The position numbers were made by a program, and so were the translations under genes. The notes under the pieces are model-generated. The model had not been told where the DNA came from, did no database searches, and was given only the letters and a program-made list of their open reading frames with translations. Shown in pieces: positions 1-8,202 of a stretch of 64,000 nucleotides of DNA (positions within the stretch are counted from its first letter, which is position 1; each line of letters opens with the position of its first letter). The stretch is from contig OZ244822.1 of the NCBI GenBank assembly GCA_965220345.1, forward strand, positions 186,001 through 250,000. The letters run 5' to 3'. This DNA comes from Aldehydirespirator sp965220345 (GTDB lineage: Bacteria > Actinomycetota > Acidimicrobiia > Acidimicrobiales > Aldehydirespiratoraceae).

Positions 1-895
1 AGGGATAAGGCCTGCGAATGAACAGGCTGGTGCTACCCGAAGCTTCACCAGTGACAGCCCAGGCTTCAAGGCATCTCACCACGGTGGTGCCCACAGCCAC
101 CACCCGCTCGGCATTCTCTAAAGCTCGGCGCACCTGCTCGGGCACGCTGTAGTGCTCGGCATGCATTTCGTGATCTGCGATCTTTTCTGTTGTGACAGGT
201 CGGAAGGTGTCAAGCCCGACCGCCAGCTCAACTGCCACCACCTCAGCACCAGCAGCACGCACCCGATCCAGCAGTTCAGCAGTGAAATGCAGGCCAGCAG
301 TGGGTGCTGCGGCTGAAACGGGTCGCCTGCCGTAGACGGTCTGGTAGCGCTCGGGGTCGGTAATCGGAGTGTTGATGTAGGGCGGCAACGGCACTTCGCC
401 AGCTTCCTCAAGCACTTGCAGCAAGCGCCGACCGCCGGTATGAAGGCTGACTAAGCGACGACCTTCGCCTAAGTCGTCGCCGATCTCCACGCTCAGCTCT
501 GTGTCTGGTGCTGTGCTTGATGCAGCGGCGGGATCAAGCGTCACCACCTCACCGGGTCGCAGCCGTCGAGAGGGACGCACCAGAGCCTCCCAGGTGTGAT
601 CATCGTTTTCGTGCAACAACAGCACTTCGACCGCTCCGCCGGTAGCCCGCCGCAACCGTAAACGAGCTGGCAGCACCCGAGTGTCGTTAACCACGACCAC
701 GTCACCGGGGCGCAGCAGGTCAGGAAAGTCACTGATTCGCTGATGGGCTACCGAGCCGCATTGATCAACCAGAAGTCGTGCTTTGGTGCGGTCAACAAGC
801 GGTGTCTGGGCAATGGCTTCAGGCGGCAGGTCATAGTCAAGATCAGACACAATCACCGGTGCAGCCTCAGGCATATCTGGATGGTAAGCGGGCAT
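1..895 (-). CDS. queA: QueA, tRNA preQ1(34) S-adenosylmethionine ribosyltransferase-isomerase, 3' end cut by window
   Basis: The minus-strand frame opens with ATG at 895 and runs without a stop off the left edge, giving about 298 residues of a family that is usually 340-360 long. The segment SAAAPTAGLHFT near residue 195 is the QueA signature, and VVVNDTRVLPARL near residue 60 is also typical. QueA transfers and isomerises the ribosyl group of SAM onto preQ1 at tRNA position 34, giving epoxyqueuosine. It follows ruvB after an 11-base gap in the same direction, so it is probably the last gene of the yebC/ruvCAB transcript. The missing C-terminus lies outside the window and is not evidence of truncation. 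Confidence 0.95.
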   Translation of the reverse strand, partial: MPAYHPDMPEAAPVIVSDLDYDLPPEAIAQTPLVDRTKARLLVDQCGSVAHQRISDFPDLLRPGDVVVVNDTRVLPARLRLRRATGGAVEVLLLHENDDHTWEALVRPSRRLRPGEVVTLDPAAASSTAPDTELSVEIGDDLGEGRRLVSLHTGGRRLLQVLEEAGEVPLPPYINTPITDPERYQTVYGRRPVSAAAPTAGLHFTAELLDRVRAAGAEVVAVELAVGLDTFRPVTTEKIADHEMHAEHYSVPEQVRRALENAERVVAVGTTVVRCLEAWAVTGEASGSTSLFIRRPYP

Positions 896-906
896 ATCAG
901 CCCGGT

Positions 907-2061
907 TCAGTCGAACAGTCCCGGCTCGCTGTCCGGGGTTGGCTGAGGCGCATCAAGACCAAGATGCTGCCACGCCGCCGGGGTCGCCACCCTGCCACGA
1001 GGTGTCCGCATCAACAAACCCTTCTGGATCAGGTAAGGCTCGTAGACATCCTCCACTGTTTCGGTCGGCTCACTGACAGCTATAGCCAGCGTGGATAACC
1101 CCACCGGCCCGCCGCCGAAGTTGCCACACACGGCTTCAAGCACCGCCCGAGAAGCTCTGTCGAGACCTAGTTCATCCACCCCGAAGAAAGCTAAGCCGTC
1201 GGCTGCCACACCAGAGTCAATCCGACCGTCGCGATGCACTTCAGCAAAGTCTCGCACCTGACGCAGCAGACGGTTAGCTATACGCGGCGTGCCGCGAGCC
1301 CGCTTGGCGATTTCAGCTGACCCACCAGGGTCGATCTCAACATCGAATATTTCAGCGGTTCGATCCACGATCAGCACTAGGTCATCAACGGTATAGAAGT
1401 CAAGTCGTGACACCAGCCCGAAACGATCACGCAGCGGACCAGTAATCAAGCCGGTGCGGGTGGTGGCACCAACCAAAGTGAACGGTGCCAGATCCAAGGG
1501 GATGGAACGCGCCGCTGGACCCTTGCCGAGCACGATGTCGATGCGGAAATCCTCCATCGCCGAGTAAAGCACCTCTTCAACAGGTCGAGGCAGCCGATGG
1601 ATTTCATCTATGAACAGCACATCACCTGATTCGAGTTTGGTGAGCATGGCCGCAAGATCACCGGCGCGTTCTAAAGCCGGACCTGAAGTAGTTTGCAGAT
1701 GGGTGCCGACCTCGTTAGCAACGATGTGAGCCAAAGTGGTTTTACCCAGGCCTGGAGGCCCTGCGAACAGCAGATGATCTACCGGTTCTCGGCGCTTGCT
1801 GGCTGCGCTGAGCAGCACCTCCAGATGGCCTTTCAGTTCGCTCTGTCCGACGAACTCGTTGAGGCTGCCGGGCCGCAGACCGGCTTCGCCTTGGCGATCT
1901 GACGGCAGCGAATCAGGCGAAAGCAGCTTCGCTGTGTCGTCTGTGTCATCCGTATGAGCCGTATCGGACGCAGCCTCAGATTCACCAACATCGTCGAGTG
2001 AATCTGTCGACTTAGGCGCATCATCATCAGAAGGAGGTGCCAGAACCTCCGAGCGTGCCAT
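907..2061 (-). CDS. ruvB: RuvB, Holliday-junction branch-migration ATPase
   Basis: This is the hexameric AAA+ motor that drives branch migration with RuvA. Of its 384 residues, Walker A GPPGLGKTT is at 101-109, Walker B VLFIDEIHRL at about 148-157, sensor 1 GATTR near 198-202 and the likely arginine finger in RDRFG near 211. A winged-helix C-terminal domain follows. The family is normally about 335-350 residues. The excess is an N-terminal extension of about 60 residues rich in Asp, Ser and Thr, before the usual LRPGSLNEFVGQ start of homology. No ATG lies close to that homology, so the extension seems to be translated. It lies downstream of ruvA and upstream of queA. Confidence 0.97.
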   Translation of the reverse strand: MARSEVLAPPSDDDAPKSTDSLDDVGESEAASDTAHTDDTDDTAKLLSPDSLPSDRQGEAGLRPGSLNEFVGQSELKGHLEVLLSAASKRREPVDHLLFAGPPGLGKTTLAHIVANEVGTHLQTTSGPALERAGDLAAMLTKLESGDVLFIDEIHRLPRPVEEVLYSAMEDFRIDIVLGKGPAARSIPLDLAPFTLVGATTRTGLITGPLRDRFGLVSRLDFYTVDDLVLIVDRTAEIFDVEIDPGGSAEIAKRARGTPRIANRLLRQVRDFAEVHRDGRIDSGVAADGLAFFGVDELGLDRASRAVLEAVCGNFGGGPVGLSTLAIAVSEPTETVEDVYEPYLIQKGLLMRTPRGRVATPAAWQHLGLDAPQPTPDSEPGLFD

Positions 2062-2080
2062 AGCCGTTGACCCTAGACCC

Positions 2081-2692
2081 TCAAACGGCAGAGTTGGCTA
2101 GGTGCCGCAACGCCTCACGCAACATCACACCAGCATCTTCGCCTTCGGGCAGCTCAGACAGCACCCGGCTGATCTCGTCGCTGCCGTAACCGAGACCGTC
2201 AAGCGCGGCTCGCACGTCACTGCGAGCATTGTCGTATGCCATGGGCGCAGCCGCAGTCGGATCGGTGATCGGTGCCTCCACGTCGGGCAGATCAAAACGC
2301 GGCTTCAGCTCCACCAGCATCCTCACCGCTGTTTTCGGGCCGATGCCTGGAACCATGCACAGCATGTCAACATCTTCGTTGGCCACAGCCCAGCGAAGCG
2401 CATCCGGGTTATGCACAGACAGAATCGCCAGCGCCAAGCTGGGTCCCACGCCGTGAGCGCTGATTAGAGCCTCGAAGGTGCGGCGCTCATCAAGCGTGGC
2501 GAACCCGTAAAGCGTTTGAGCGTCCTCGCGCACTATATGACAAACATGGACAAAGACTTCTGAACCGAGCCCACCGAGCGTTGCCGCAGTTCGGGGTGTC
2601 GCCTGCACCCGATAACCAACCCCGGCCACTTCCACCATCAGTTCAGCGTCGGGGCTTCGGGCCAGCAGCTCGCCCCGCAGTGATCCAATCAT
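2081..2692 (-). CDS. ruvA: RuvA, Holliday-junction binding protein
   Basis: RuvA forms the tetramer that binds four-way junctions and loads RuvB. The 203 residues contain the N-terminal OB fold (MIGSLRGELL start, VGYRV near 26-30). Two helix-hairpin-helix motifs follow, ISAHGVGPSLALAIL at about 77-91 and MVPGIGPKTAVRML at about 113-126, then an acidic linker and the C-terminal RuvB-contact domain. Its ATG overlaps the ruvC stop in an ATGA arrangement at 2689-2692, so translation of the two is probably coupled. ruvB starts 19 bases downstream. Confidence 0.97.
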   Translation of the reverse strand: MIGSLRGELLARSPDAELMVEVAGVGYRVQATPRTAATLGGLGSEVFVHVCHIVREDAQTLYGFATLDERRTFEALISAHGVGPSLALAILSVHNPDALRWAVANEDVDMLCMVPGIGPKTAVRMLVELKPRFDLPDVEAPITDPTAAAPMAYDNARSDVRAALDGLGYGSDEISRVLSELPEGEDAGVMLREALRHLANSAV

Positions 2693-3213
2693 TGAGCATT
2701 AGCCGCAGCCACAACACGGCGGCTCACTACGGATGGCCCCACCACGGCAAGATGACACAAAGCCACCGCAACAGCGTCAGCGGCATCTGGGGGACGCAAC
2801 ATTTTCTTCAAACCGAGTAGCACTTTGACCATTTCGCCGACCTCCTCTTTGGCGGCACCGCCCCAACCTGCCACCGCCTGCTTGATCTCGTTTGGCGAGT
2901 ATTCCACCACCTCGCATCCAGCAGCGGCCGACTCAGCCAGCACCACACCCAACGCCTCGCCCACCGACATTGCCGTGGCTGCGTTGCGCTGAAAAAGCAC
3001 CCGCTCAACGGCCACCACGTCGGGTTTCAACTCGGCGATGAGTTCCCTGAAGTCGTGCTGCAGTTCGGCTAGACGCTGGGCACGGTCAGTGTCAGGAAGC
3101 GTGCAAAGCACGCCTGCGGCCTCGGCTACTGGTCGGCGTCGATTGCCTCCATCCTGGCGGACTGCGCCATAGCCACAACGCGAGAGTCCCGGGTCGATCC
3201 CCAAAACGAACAT
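2689..3213 (-). CDS. ruvC: RuvC, Holliday-junction endonuclease
   Basis: This resolvase cuts Holliday junctions with RuvAB. The start at 3213 (MFVLGIDPGLSRCGYG) is chosen because the family begins two to four residues before this motif and the product is then 174 residues, the usual length. The frame stays open upstream to 3405, but that part has no family resemblance. The visible acidic active-site residues are D7, E70 and the D143/D146 pair in PPDAADA. The gene overlaps ruvA by four bases and follows yebC after 112 bases. Confidence 0.96.
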   Translation of the reverse strand: MFVLGIDPGLSRCGYGAVRQDGGNRRRPVAEAAGVLCTLPDTDRAQRLAELQHDFRELIAELKPDVVAVERVLFQRNAATAMSVGEALGVVLAESAAAGCEVVEYSPNEIKQAVAGWGGAAKEEVGEMVKVLLGLKKMLRPPDAADAVAVALCHLAVVGPSVVSRRVVAAANAQ

Positions 3214-3325
3214 ACGCGCGACTGTATTGAAATCCAGCTTCGCAGCCGCGGATACCACTGATGCTTCAGCCTGCTTCAACCGGAGCATGCAAGGTCCCCA
3301 GCGGAGATGCTCAACGGCGAAATGC

Positions 3326-4078
3326 TCAGCTAGCCAGTTCCTCCATGATGTCGTCACCAATATCGAAGTTGCTATACACATCTTGCACGTCATCAAGATC
3401 ATCAATCATGTCCATCAGTTTCAGCACAGTCCGAGCGGTGGCGGGTTCGGTCACAGCCACAGTGCTGGTGGGCAACATGGTGAGGTCGGCGCTTTCGGGC
3501 GTGATCTCGGCTGCGACTAGAGCATCACGCACAGCATTGAGTTCACCTGCGGTGGTGGTAATACGCCACATGTCACCTTCGCTCTCTAGGTCTTCGGCAC
3601 CCGCATCAAGTACCAGCATCATTAGTTCGTCCTCGTCTGTCGCTGACAACGGCACCTGCACAACGCCTTTTCGTTCGAACTGCCAGGCCACCGACCCAGG
3701 CTCGGCCAGTGTCCCGCCGTTGCGTGTCAAGGTGCTGCGAACCTCACTGCCGGTGCGGTTGCGGTTGTCGGTGAGGCATTCGATGTACAGCGCCACACCT
3801 CCTGGGGCGTATCCCTCGTAACTGATTGACTCGTAGCTGACCCCTTCAAGTTCGCCGGTGCCGCGCTTGACAGCACGTTCAATAGTGTCAAGCGGAACTG
3901 AGTTGTCGCGGGCCTTCTGATACATGGTTCGCAGAGTGGGATTGGCATCAGGGTCGCCACCACCTTGGCGTGCCGCTACCTCAACCTGCTTGATGAGCTT
4001 GGCGAAGAGCTTGCCTCTTTTGGCATCGGCTGCGCCTTTGCGATGCTTGATGGTCGCCCATTTGCTGTGACCGCTCAC
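3326..4078 (-). CDS. yebC: YebC/PmpR (TACO1) family protein
   Basis: The family is linked to translation of difficult (polyproline) sequences, and some members are reported as transcriptional regulators. The 250 residues are the standard length. The N-terminus MSGHSKWATIKHRKGAADAKR is diagnostic, followed by the conserved GGGDPDANPTLR and the EGYAPGGVAL region. The gene is first in the leftward yebC-ruvC-ruvA-ruvB-queA series, the usual actinobacterial order. The divergent gene on the other side is separated by 262 bases containing an AT-rich tract. Confidence 0.96.
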   Translation of the reverse strand: MSGHSKWATIKHRKGAADAKRGKLFAKLIKQVEVAARQGGGDPDANPTLRTMYQKARDNSVPLDTIERAVKRGTGELEGVSYESISYEGYAPGGVALYIECLTDNRNRTGSEVRSTLTRNGGTLAEPGSVAWQFERKGVVQVPLSATDEDELMMLVLDAGAEDLESEGDMWRITTTAGELNAVRDALVAAEITPESADLTMLPTSTVAVTEPATARTVLKLMDMIDDLDDVQDVYSNFDIGDDIMEELAS

Positions 4079-4340
4079 AGGTGGCAGGTTACTGCGCTGA
4101 GTGCCTGCATACCCGCAGATCTAAAGCCAGACCTAAACTGAAAGCTTGCGCCCTGTGCTAGGACATGGGCTGTCGGCATGGGATGTCGGCATGGGCTACC
4201 TCAAAGTTTTTTGGCGACAGCGACGGGCAGCCAGCCACGGAACTGCAAGCTATTATTTCAAACAAACACAAAATTGTTCAATAATATTTTTGCTCACTAA
4301 ATATTTTGGCTAAATAACATACAATAATAAACTAAATAAA
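4079..4340. promoter_or_regulatory. Divergent intergenic region with AT-rich tract
   Basis: This stretch separates yebC (leftward) from the cysteine desulfurase (rightward). From about 4250 to 4340 it is strongly AT-rich (runs such as aataatattttt and acaataataaac), in marked contrast to the G/C-rich coding DNA around it. It must hold the promoters of both genes, but I could not place a confident -35/-10 pair. No small gene or RNA is visible. Confidence 0.5.
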
Positions 4341-5516
4341 ATGATTTTAGATAATTCCAGGGTTCCAATAGTCTCCGAGGTTTACCTCGACTACAACGCT
4401 TCGGCCCCCCTTGACCCTCGGGTTGCACAAGCAATGACCTCAGCAATGAGCGCAATCGGTAATGCCTCGTCTGTGCATCGCTTCGGCAGACGGCAAGCTA
4501 TCGCCGTCGACGAAGCCCGCGAGCATGTAGCGGCTCTGGTAGGCGGTAGAGCATCAAGCGTGGTGTTCACCTCAGGTGCGACCGAAGCCAACAATCTGGC
4601 GCTGCGCGGAACTGCAGAAATTGCGGGGTCGAACAGACGACGAATCCTCGTCTCGGCTGTGGAGCACGCTTCGGTGTCACGCACCGCTCAACGCCTCGCC
4701 GAGCGCAGCGCAGCCACTCTTGACGTAATCGCAGTCACTGAAGGCGGTTTTGTGGATCCGACGGAGGCAGCCGACCTGCTTGACGACGACGTGATGATGG
4801 TGTCGGTTATGGCCGCTAACAGCGAGACCGGAGTTCTCAACTTGGTGGGTGAGATCGCTGAACAAGTGCATGCCGTCGGAGGGCTTATGCACTGTGATGC
4901 CACCCAAATGGCAGGTCGCTTGTCTTTTGATTTGGAGCAACTAGGAGTCGATCTGGTTTCTCTCAGTAGTCACAAGATCTGTGGTCCTGGTGGTGTGGGA
5001 GCGCTGGTCGGCACCCGAGATTCGCTGCAGCTGCTGGAACCTCTACTGCTCGGCGGCGGGCATGAGCGAGGTCTGCGCTCTGGTTCTCTCAACGTTGCCG
5101 GAATAGTCGGCTTCGGCGCTGCAGCTCGTATCGCCGCCGCTGAACGGGACTGTGAAGCTGCTGCACAGCAAATGTTGCGTGACCGGCTGGTAGCTGGCAT
5201 CCAAGCCAACATTGCTGATGTAACGCAGAACGGCGACACTGCACGAAGCTTGCCAAACACTGCAAATCTGCGCTTTGAGGGTGCTGATGCCGAGGCTGTC
5301 ATGGTGAACATGGATCATGTGGCGGTTTCGGCTGGCAGCGCCTGCAGTTCAGGCTCGATTGAACCGTCGGCGGTGTTGTTAGCTATGGGATTATCCCGTG
5401 AAGCGGCTTTTGAGTCGCTGCGTTTCAGCCTGGGACGCTTTACCACATCTAGCGACATCGAAGCTGTCATCGAAGCCACCAGCACCGCAGTGCAGCGGGT
5501 CCGTTCAATGACCTGA
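4341..5516 (+). CDS. Cysteine desulfurase, NifS/IscS family
   Basis: This is a PLP enzyme that removes sulfur from L-cysteine for Fe-S cluster or thio-cofactor synthesis. Its 391 residues show the N-terminal VYLDYNASAPLDP, the cofactor lysine in SLSSHKICGPGGVGALVG near residue 212, and the persulfide cysteine loop SAGSACSSGSIEP near 330, all typical of class I enzymes. Only one ATG (4341) lies upstream of the homology; the preceding bases have no strong Shine-Dalgarno and are very AT-rich. The first 12 codons are also AT-rich. No scaffold, mnmA or regulator gene is adjacent, so whether it serves Fe-S assembly or tRNA thiolation cannot be told from context. Confidence 0.93.
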   Translation: MILDNSRVPIVSEVYLDYNASAPLDPRVAQAMTSAMSAIGNASSVHRFGRRQAIAVDEAREHVAALVGGRASSVVFTSGATEANNLALRGTAEIAGSNRRRILVSAVEHASVSRTAQRLAERSAATLDVIAVTEGGFVDPTEAADLLDDDVMMVSVMAANSETGVLNLVGEIAEQVHAVGGLMHCDATQMAGRLSFDLEQLGVDLVSLSSHKICGPGGVGALVGTRDSLQLLEPLLLGGGHERGLRSGSLNVAGIVGFGAAARIAAAERDCEAAAQQMLRDRLVAGIQANIADVTQNGDTARSLPNTANLRFEGADAEAVMVNMDHVAVSAGSACSSGSIEPSAVLLAMGLSREAAFESLRFSLGRFTTSSDIEAVIEATSTAVQRVRSMT

Positions 5517-5607
5517 ACAATGACACTATTAATTATTTAATGAGATGCTGAAGATAATTTCATGCCATTGAGTTTCAATCTGAAATTTTGGTAGCTAAAG
5601 TGTAACT

Positions 5608-5859
5608 ATGGATATAAACACGGTCTCTCAGATCGTGACAGTCGTGCTAGCCGTGCTGTCTGTTATTTGGCACCAGCAACGCTCCACTGACAAACTACGC
5701 GACCGCCTAGACGATTCTGACCGTGAGCACCGCGCGGGCTTATCTGATGTGAAGGAACGACTGTCCCGCATTGAGGGCTACCTCCACATCGGCATGCCAA
5801 ACGACCCAGAACCCGAAAACCCCGACACAAACCAAAAACCCAACCAGCCCAAACCATAA
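5608..5859 (+). CDS. Small membrane-anchored coiled-coil protein, unknown function
   Basis: This is an 83-residue protein of no family I recognise. An N-terminal hydrophobic segment (about residues 5-21, VSQIVTVVLAVLSVIW) is followed by a charged, probably helical stretch of about 40 residues with heptad-like spacing (DKLRDRL, DVKERLSRIEGYL). The tail is rich in Pro, Asn and Lys. This looks like a single-pass membrane protein with a short soluble coil. It lies 91 bases after the cysteine desulfurase in an AT-rich gap, so it may have its own promoter. The amino-acid composition is protein-like, but function is unknown. Confidence 0.6.
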   Translation: MDINTVSQIVTVVLAVLSVIWHQQRSTDKLRDRLDDSDREHRAGLSDVKERLSRIEGYLHIGMPNDPEPENPDTNQKPNQPKP

Positions 5860-5959
5860 CTCAGGCCGCCAGACGTGCTGCCTGGCTTTATGTCGGCTTC
5901 TTGCGGGGTCGGATCAGCTTTCAGCGACTGGAACGCTGGCAGGCTAGCTACGCAGGTGT

Positions 5960-7189
5960 TTACGCGCTCTGGCTAGCGGTGGTGATATTGGTGCTTCCGC
6001 CGGTGTTCGGGTTCGCTTGAGCGCCAGCCGCCGAAAGAGCTTCGTCGATCAGTTCCATCGGATGGCGCACGTCAAGCCCCGTCGCAGCTAGATGCAGCGA
6101 ACAACCCGGGTTGGCGCTAGCCACAACTGATGCACCCGAGCGAGCTACCGACGCAGTCTTGCGTTCACGTATCGCTCGTGCGAGCTTCGGCTCCATCATT
6201 GAGTAAGCGCCACCAGCACCGCAGCACAAACCATCGTCATCAAGGTTGACTACCTCAGCCACGAAAGGTCGCAGCACTTCGGGTACCGCTTGATGCGCCC
6301 GCTGCACATGACGCAAATGGCAAGGATCCTGCACAGCCACGGTCAGCGGCAACGGCGTAACCTTGCCGCAGGCTTGCAGTTCATCGAGATGCTGTGCCAG
6401 CCATTCATGAACATCAAAGACCCTTGCCGAAAAGGCGCGAGCTTCGTCGCTGTCAAGCAGATGACCGTAATCCTTAAGCACCGCTCCGCATCCAGCTGCG
6501 TCCACCAGAATCGGGCGATCATCAGCTGAAAGCCCAGCCATCACCTGACGGGCCATGTCTTTAGTGTCAGATTCCAGCCCGGCGTGGATGTGCAAAGCTC
6601 CGCAGCACGGCGCTATCGCACCAGTGGGTTCCACACCCACCCCGGCAGCTTCCAAAACTCTCTGCACCGCTAAATGCACGTCTCTTTGCCAGGCATCCAT
6701 CACGCAACCGGTGAACAGCCACACATCGTTGCCAGAAGTGCGCAGCGCAGGACGGCGAAGCGGCATCCTTGCGGGCAGGCCGAGACGGCGGGTAGGCACA
6801 AGCCTCAGCCGTATAGCCACCGCCAGCAGCGTTGAGCCAGCCAGCACCAAACGACGGCGACGTAGCATCGCCAAACCCCAACGCTGCCAGCGCGGCGTGA
6901 TCCGTCCCGAGTCGGCCAAAGCGGCCCGCGTGCCTTCCATAAGGCGCCCAAAAGGCACAGCGCTCGGGCAGGCGGTCTCACAACCGCGGCATTGCACGCA
7001 GGTTTCCATTGATCGCAGCAGTTCATTAGTGATCGGCGCGTCGTCGTCTTGCACGGCACGCATCAAAGCGATGCGTCCACGGGGAGACTCGGTGTCACTT
7101 CCGGTGATAACGAATGTGGGGCAGTGAGGCAAACATAACCCGCATGACACACAAGAGTTCAGTTCATCGGTGTCTAAGCCGAGATGCAT
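5960..7189 (-). CDS. glcF: Glycolate oxidase iron-sulfur subunit GlcF
   Basis: This is the electron-transfer subunit of glycolate oxidase. Two 4Fe-4S motifs are visible near the N-terminus: cysteines 13, 16, 19 and 23 (SCVSCGLCLPHCPTF) and 64, 67, 70 and 74 (TCVQCRGCETACPSA). Two CCG domains follow, with CCGALH near 195 and CCGAGGAYSM near 322. The length of 409 residues is normal. It is the last gene of a glcD-glcE-glcF series and starts 35 bases after glcE. The complex oxidises glycolate to glyoxylate, feeding electrons to the respiratory chain, and sits on the inner face of the membrane. Confidence 0.93.
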   Translation of the reverse strand: MHLGLDTDELNSCVSCGLCLPHCPTFVITGSDTESPRGRIALMRAVQDDDAPITNELLRSMETCVQCRGCETACPSAVPFGRLMEGTRAALADSGRITPRWQRWGLAMLRRRRLVLAGSTLLAVAIRLRLVPTRRLGLPARMPLRRPALRTSGNDVWLFTGCVMDAWQRDVHLAVQRVLEAAGVGVEPTGAIAPCCGALHIHAGLESDTKDMARQVMAGLSADDRPILVDAAGCGAVLKDYGHLLDSDEARAFSARVFDVHEWLAQHLDELQACGKVTPLPLTVAVQDPCHLRHVQRAHQAVPEVLRPFVAEVVNLDDDGLCCGAGGAYSMMEPKLARAIRERKTASVARSGASVVASANPGCSLHLAATGLDVRHPMELIDEALSAAGAQANPNTGGSTNITTASQSA

Positions 7190-7224
7190 CAGTTCCCCTT
7201 AACAGTTATTGCGATCATCGACAT

Positions 7225-8202
7225 CTAAGCCTTCTTGAGTGGGTCACGCCCAGGGTTCAAACGCCCAGAAGGGTCAAAACGCTGCTTGAAACGCCGATTA
7301 AGTTCCACCACGCCCGATGTCACTGGGCGCTGCGGCTGAGGCACCGATACATGCACTACCCCCACACCAATCTCAGCAACAAAACGCTCAGATGCCCCGT
7401 TGTGCCCGTTTAGATCAACTCCGACTGATGCGGCGTAATCGCCGAAAGCAGACGCTTCGGCTGGTGTGCAGATCCAGCGGTGCTGCGGCAGGTCTGGAGG
7501 GCCTGTTATGTCGCTGCAATCCTTGAAGTTGTTCATGTCTTCGTCCACGTCGGGTTCATAGCCGCTTAACAGCACCCACATGTCGCTGCCGTTCCACAAC
7601 ACTGATGCAGCAGTGTGACAGGATTTCACAGCAGCCAGATCAGCGTTACGGAGATGCACCCAGCGCTCAGTTTCGGGGATCGGGAAAGTGCGCAGCAACG
7701 CCTCACCCAACAATCCGAGAGTCCCCAGAGACCCCACCAGCAGCCTGCAGAGGTCAAAACCGCTGACGTTCTTGACGGTGGCCGCGCCACCGCTGGCGAT
7801 CTGACCGTCAGCGCAGACATAACGAGCCTGCAACAGCGCCTCACGAACAGCACCTCGACCCAAGCGAGCGATGCTTGACTCACCGACCATCAAAGCTCCG
7901 CCGACGGTGCCGCCGTCGCGTTCAGGCAAAGCGGTGCGTTGCCCGGCGGCTGCAATCTCTTGATGCAAGTCGTTGACAGTGGTACCGGCACGCACTCGCA
8001 CCGTCATTTCGGCTGGCTCAAACGCCACCACACCCACAGGTGCTTTCACTTCACGCGCACCTGGCGCAGGTTCGCCACCCAATGCCCAGCGGGTAGATCC
8101 GCCGCGTACACACACGGGACCGTCTGTGCCTATCTCAGCTGCGAAGGATTGCAGCGCAGCGTCATAGTCCGTCACTGGCTCAGCCCCACACGCCCGCAGC
8201 AT
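7225..8202 (-). CDS. glcE: Glycolate oxidase FAD-binding subunit GlcE
   Basis: This 325-residue protein carries the N-terminal FAD-binding (PCMH-type) fold. CVRGGSTRWALGG near residue 33 and the GGTVGGALMVGESS loop near 100 are typical of GlcE. It forms part of the GlcDEF complex. Its start at 8202 lies within the 3' end of glcD (23-base overlap), so the two are probably co-translated. GlcE members are shorter than GlcD and lack the full C-terminal oxidase cap, as here. Confidence 0.9.
   Translation of the reverse strand: MLRACGAEPVTDYDAALQSFAAEIGTDGPVCVRGGSTRWALGGEPAPGAREVKAPVGVVAFEPAEMTVRVRAGTTVNDLHQEIAAAGQRTALPERDGGTVGGALMVGESSIARLGRGAVREALLQARYVCADGQIASGGAATVKNVSGFDLCRLLVGSLGTLGLLGEALLRTFPIPETERWVHLRNADLAAVKSCHTAASVLWNGSDMWVLLSGYEPDVDEDMNNFKDCSDITGPPDLPQHRWICTPAEASAFGDYAASVGVDLNGHNGASERFVAEIGVGVVHVSVPQPQRPVTSGVVELNRRFKQRFDPSGRLNPGRDPLKKA

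Noticed and set aside
3214..3405. Upstream extension of the ruvC frame by 64 residues
   Set aside because: The extension has no family resemblance, and the MFVLGIDPG start gives the normal RuvC length.
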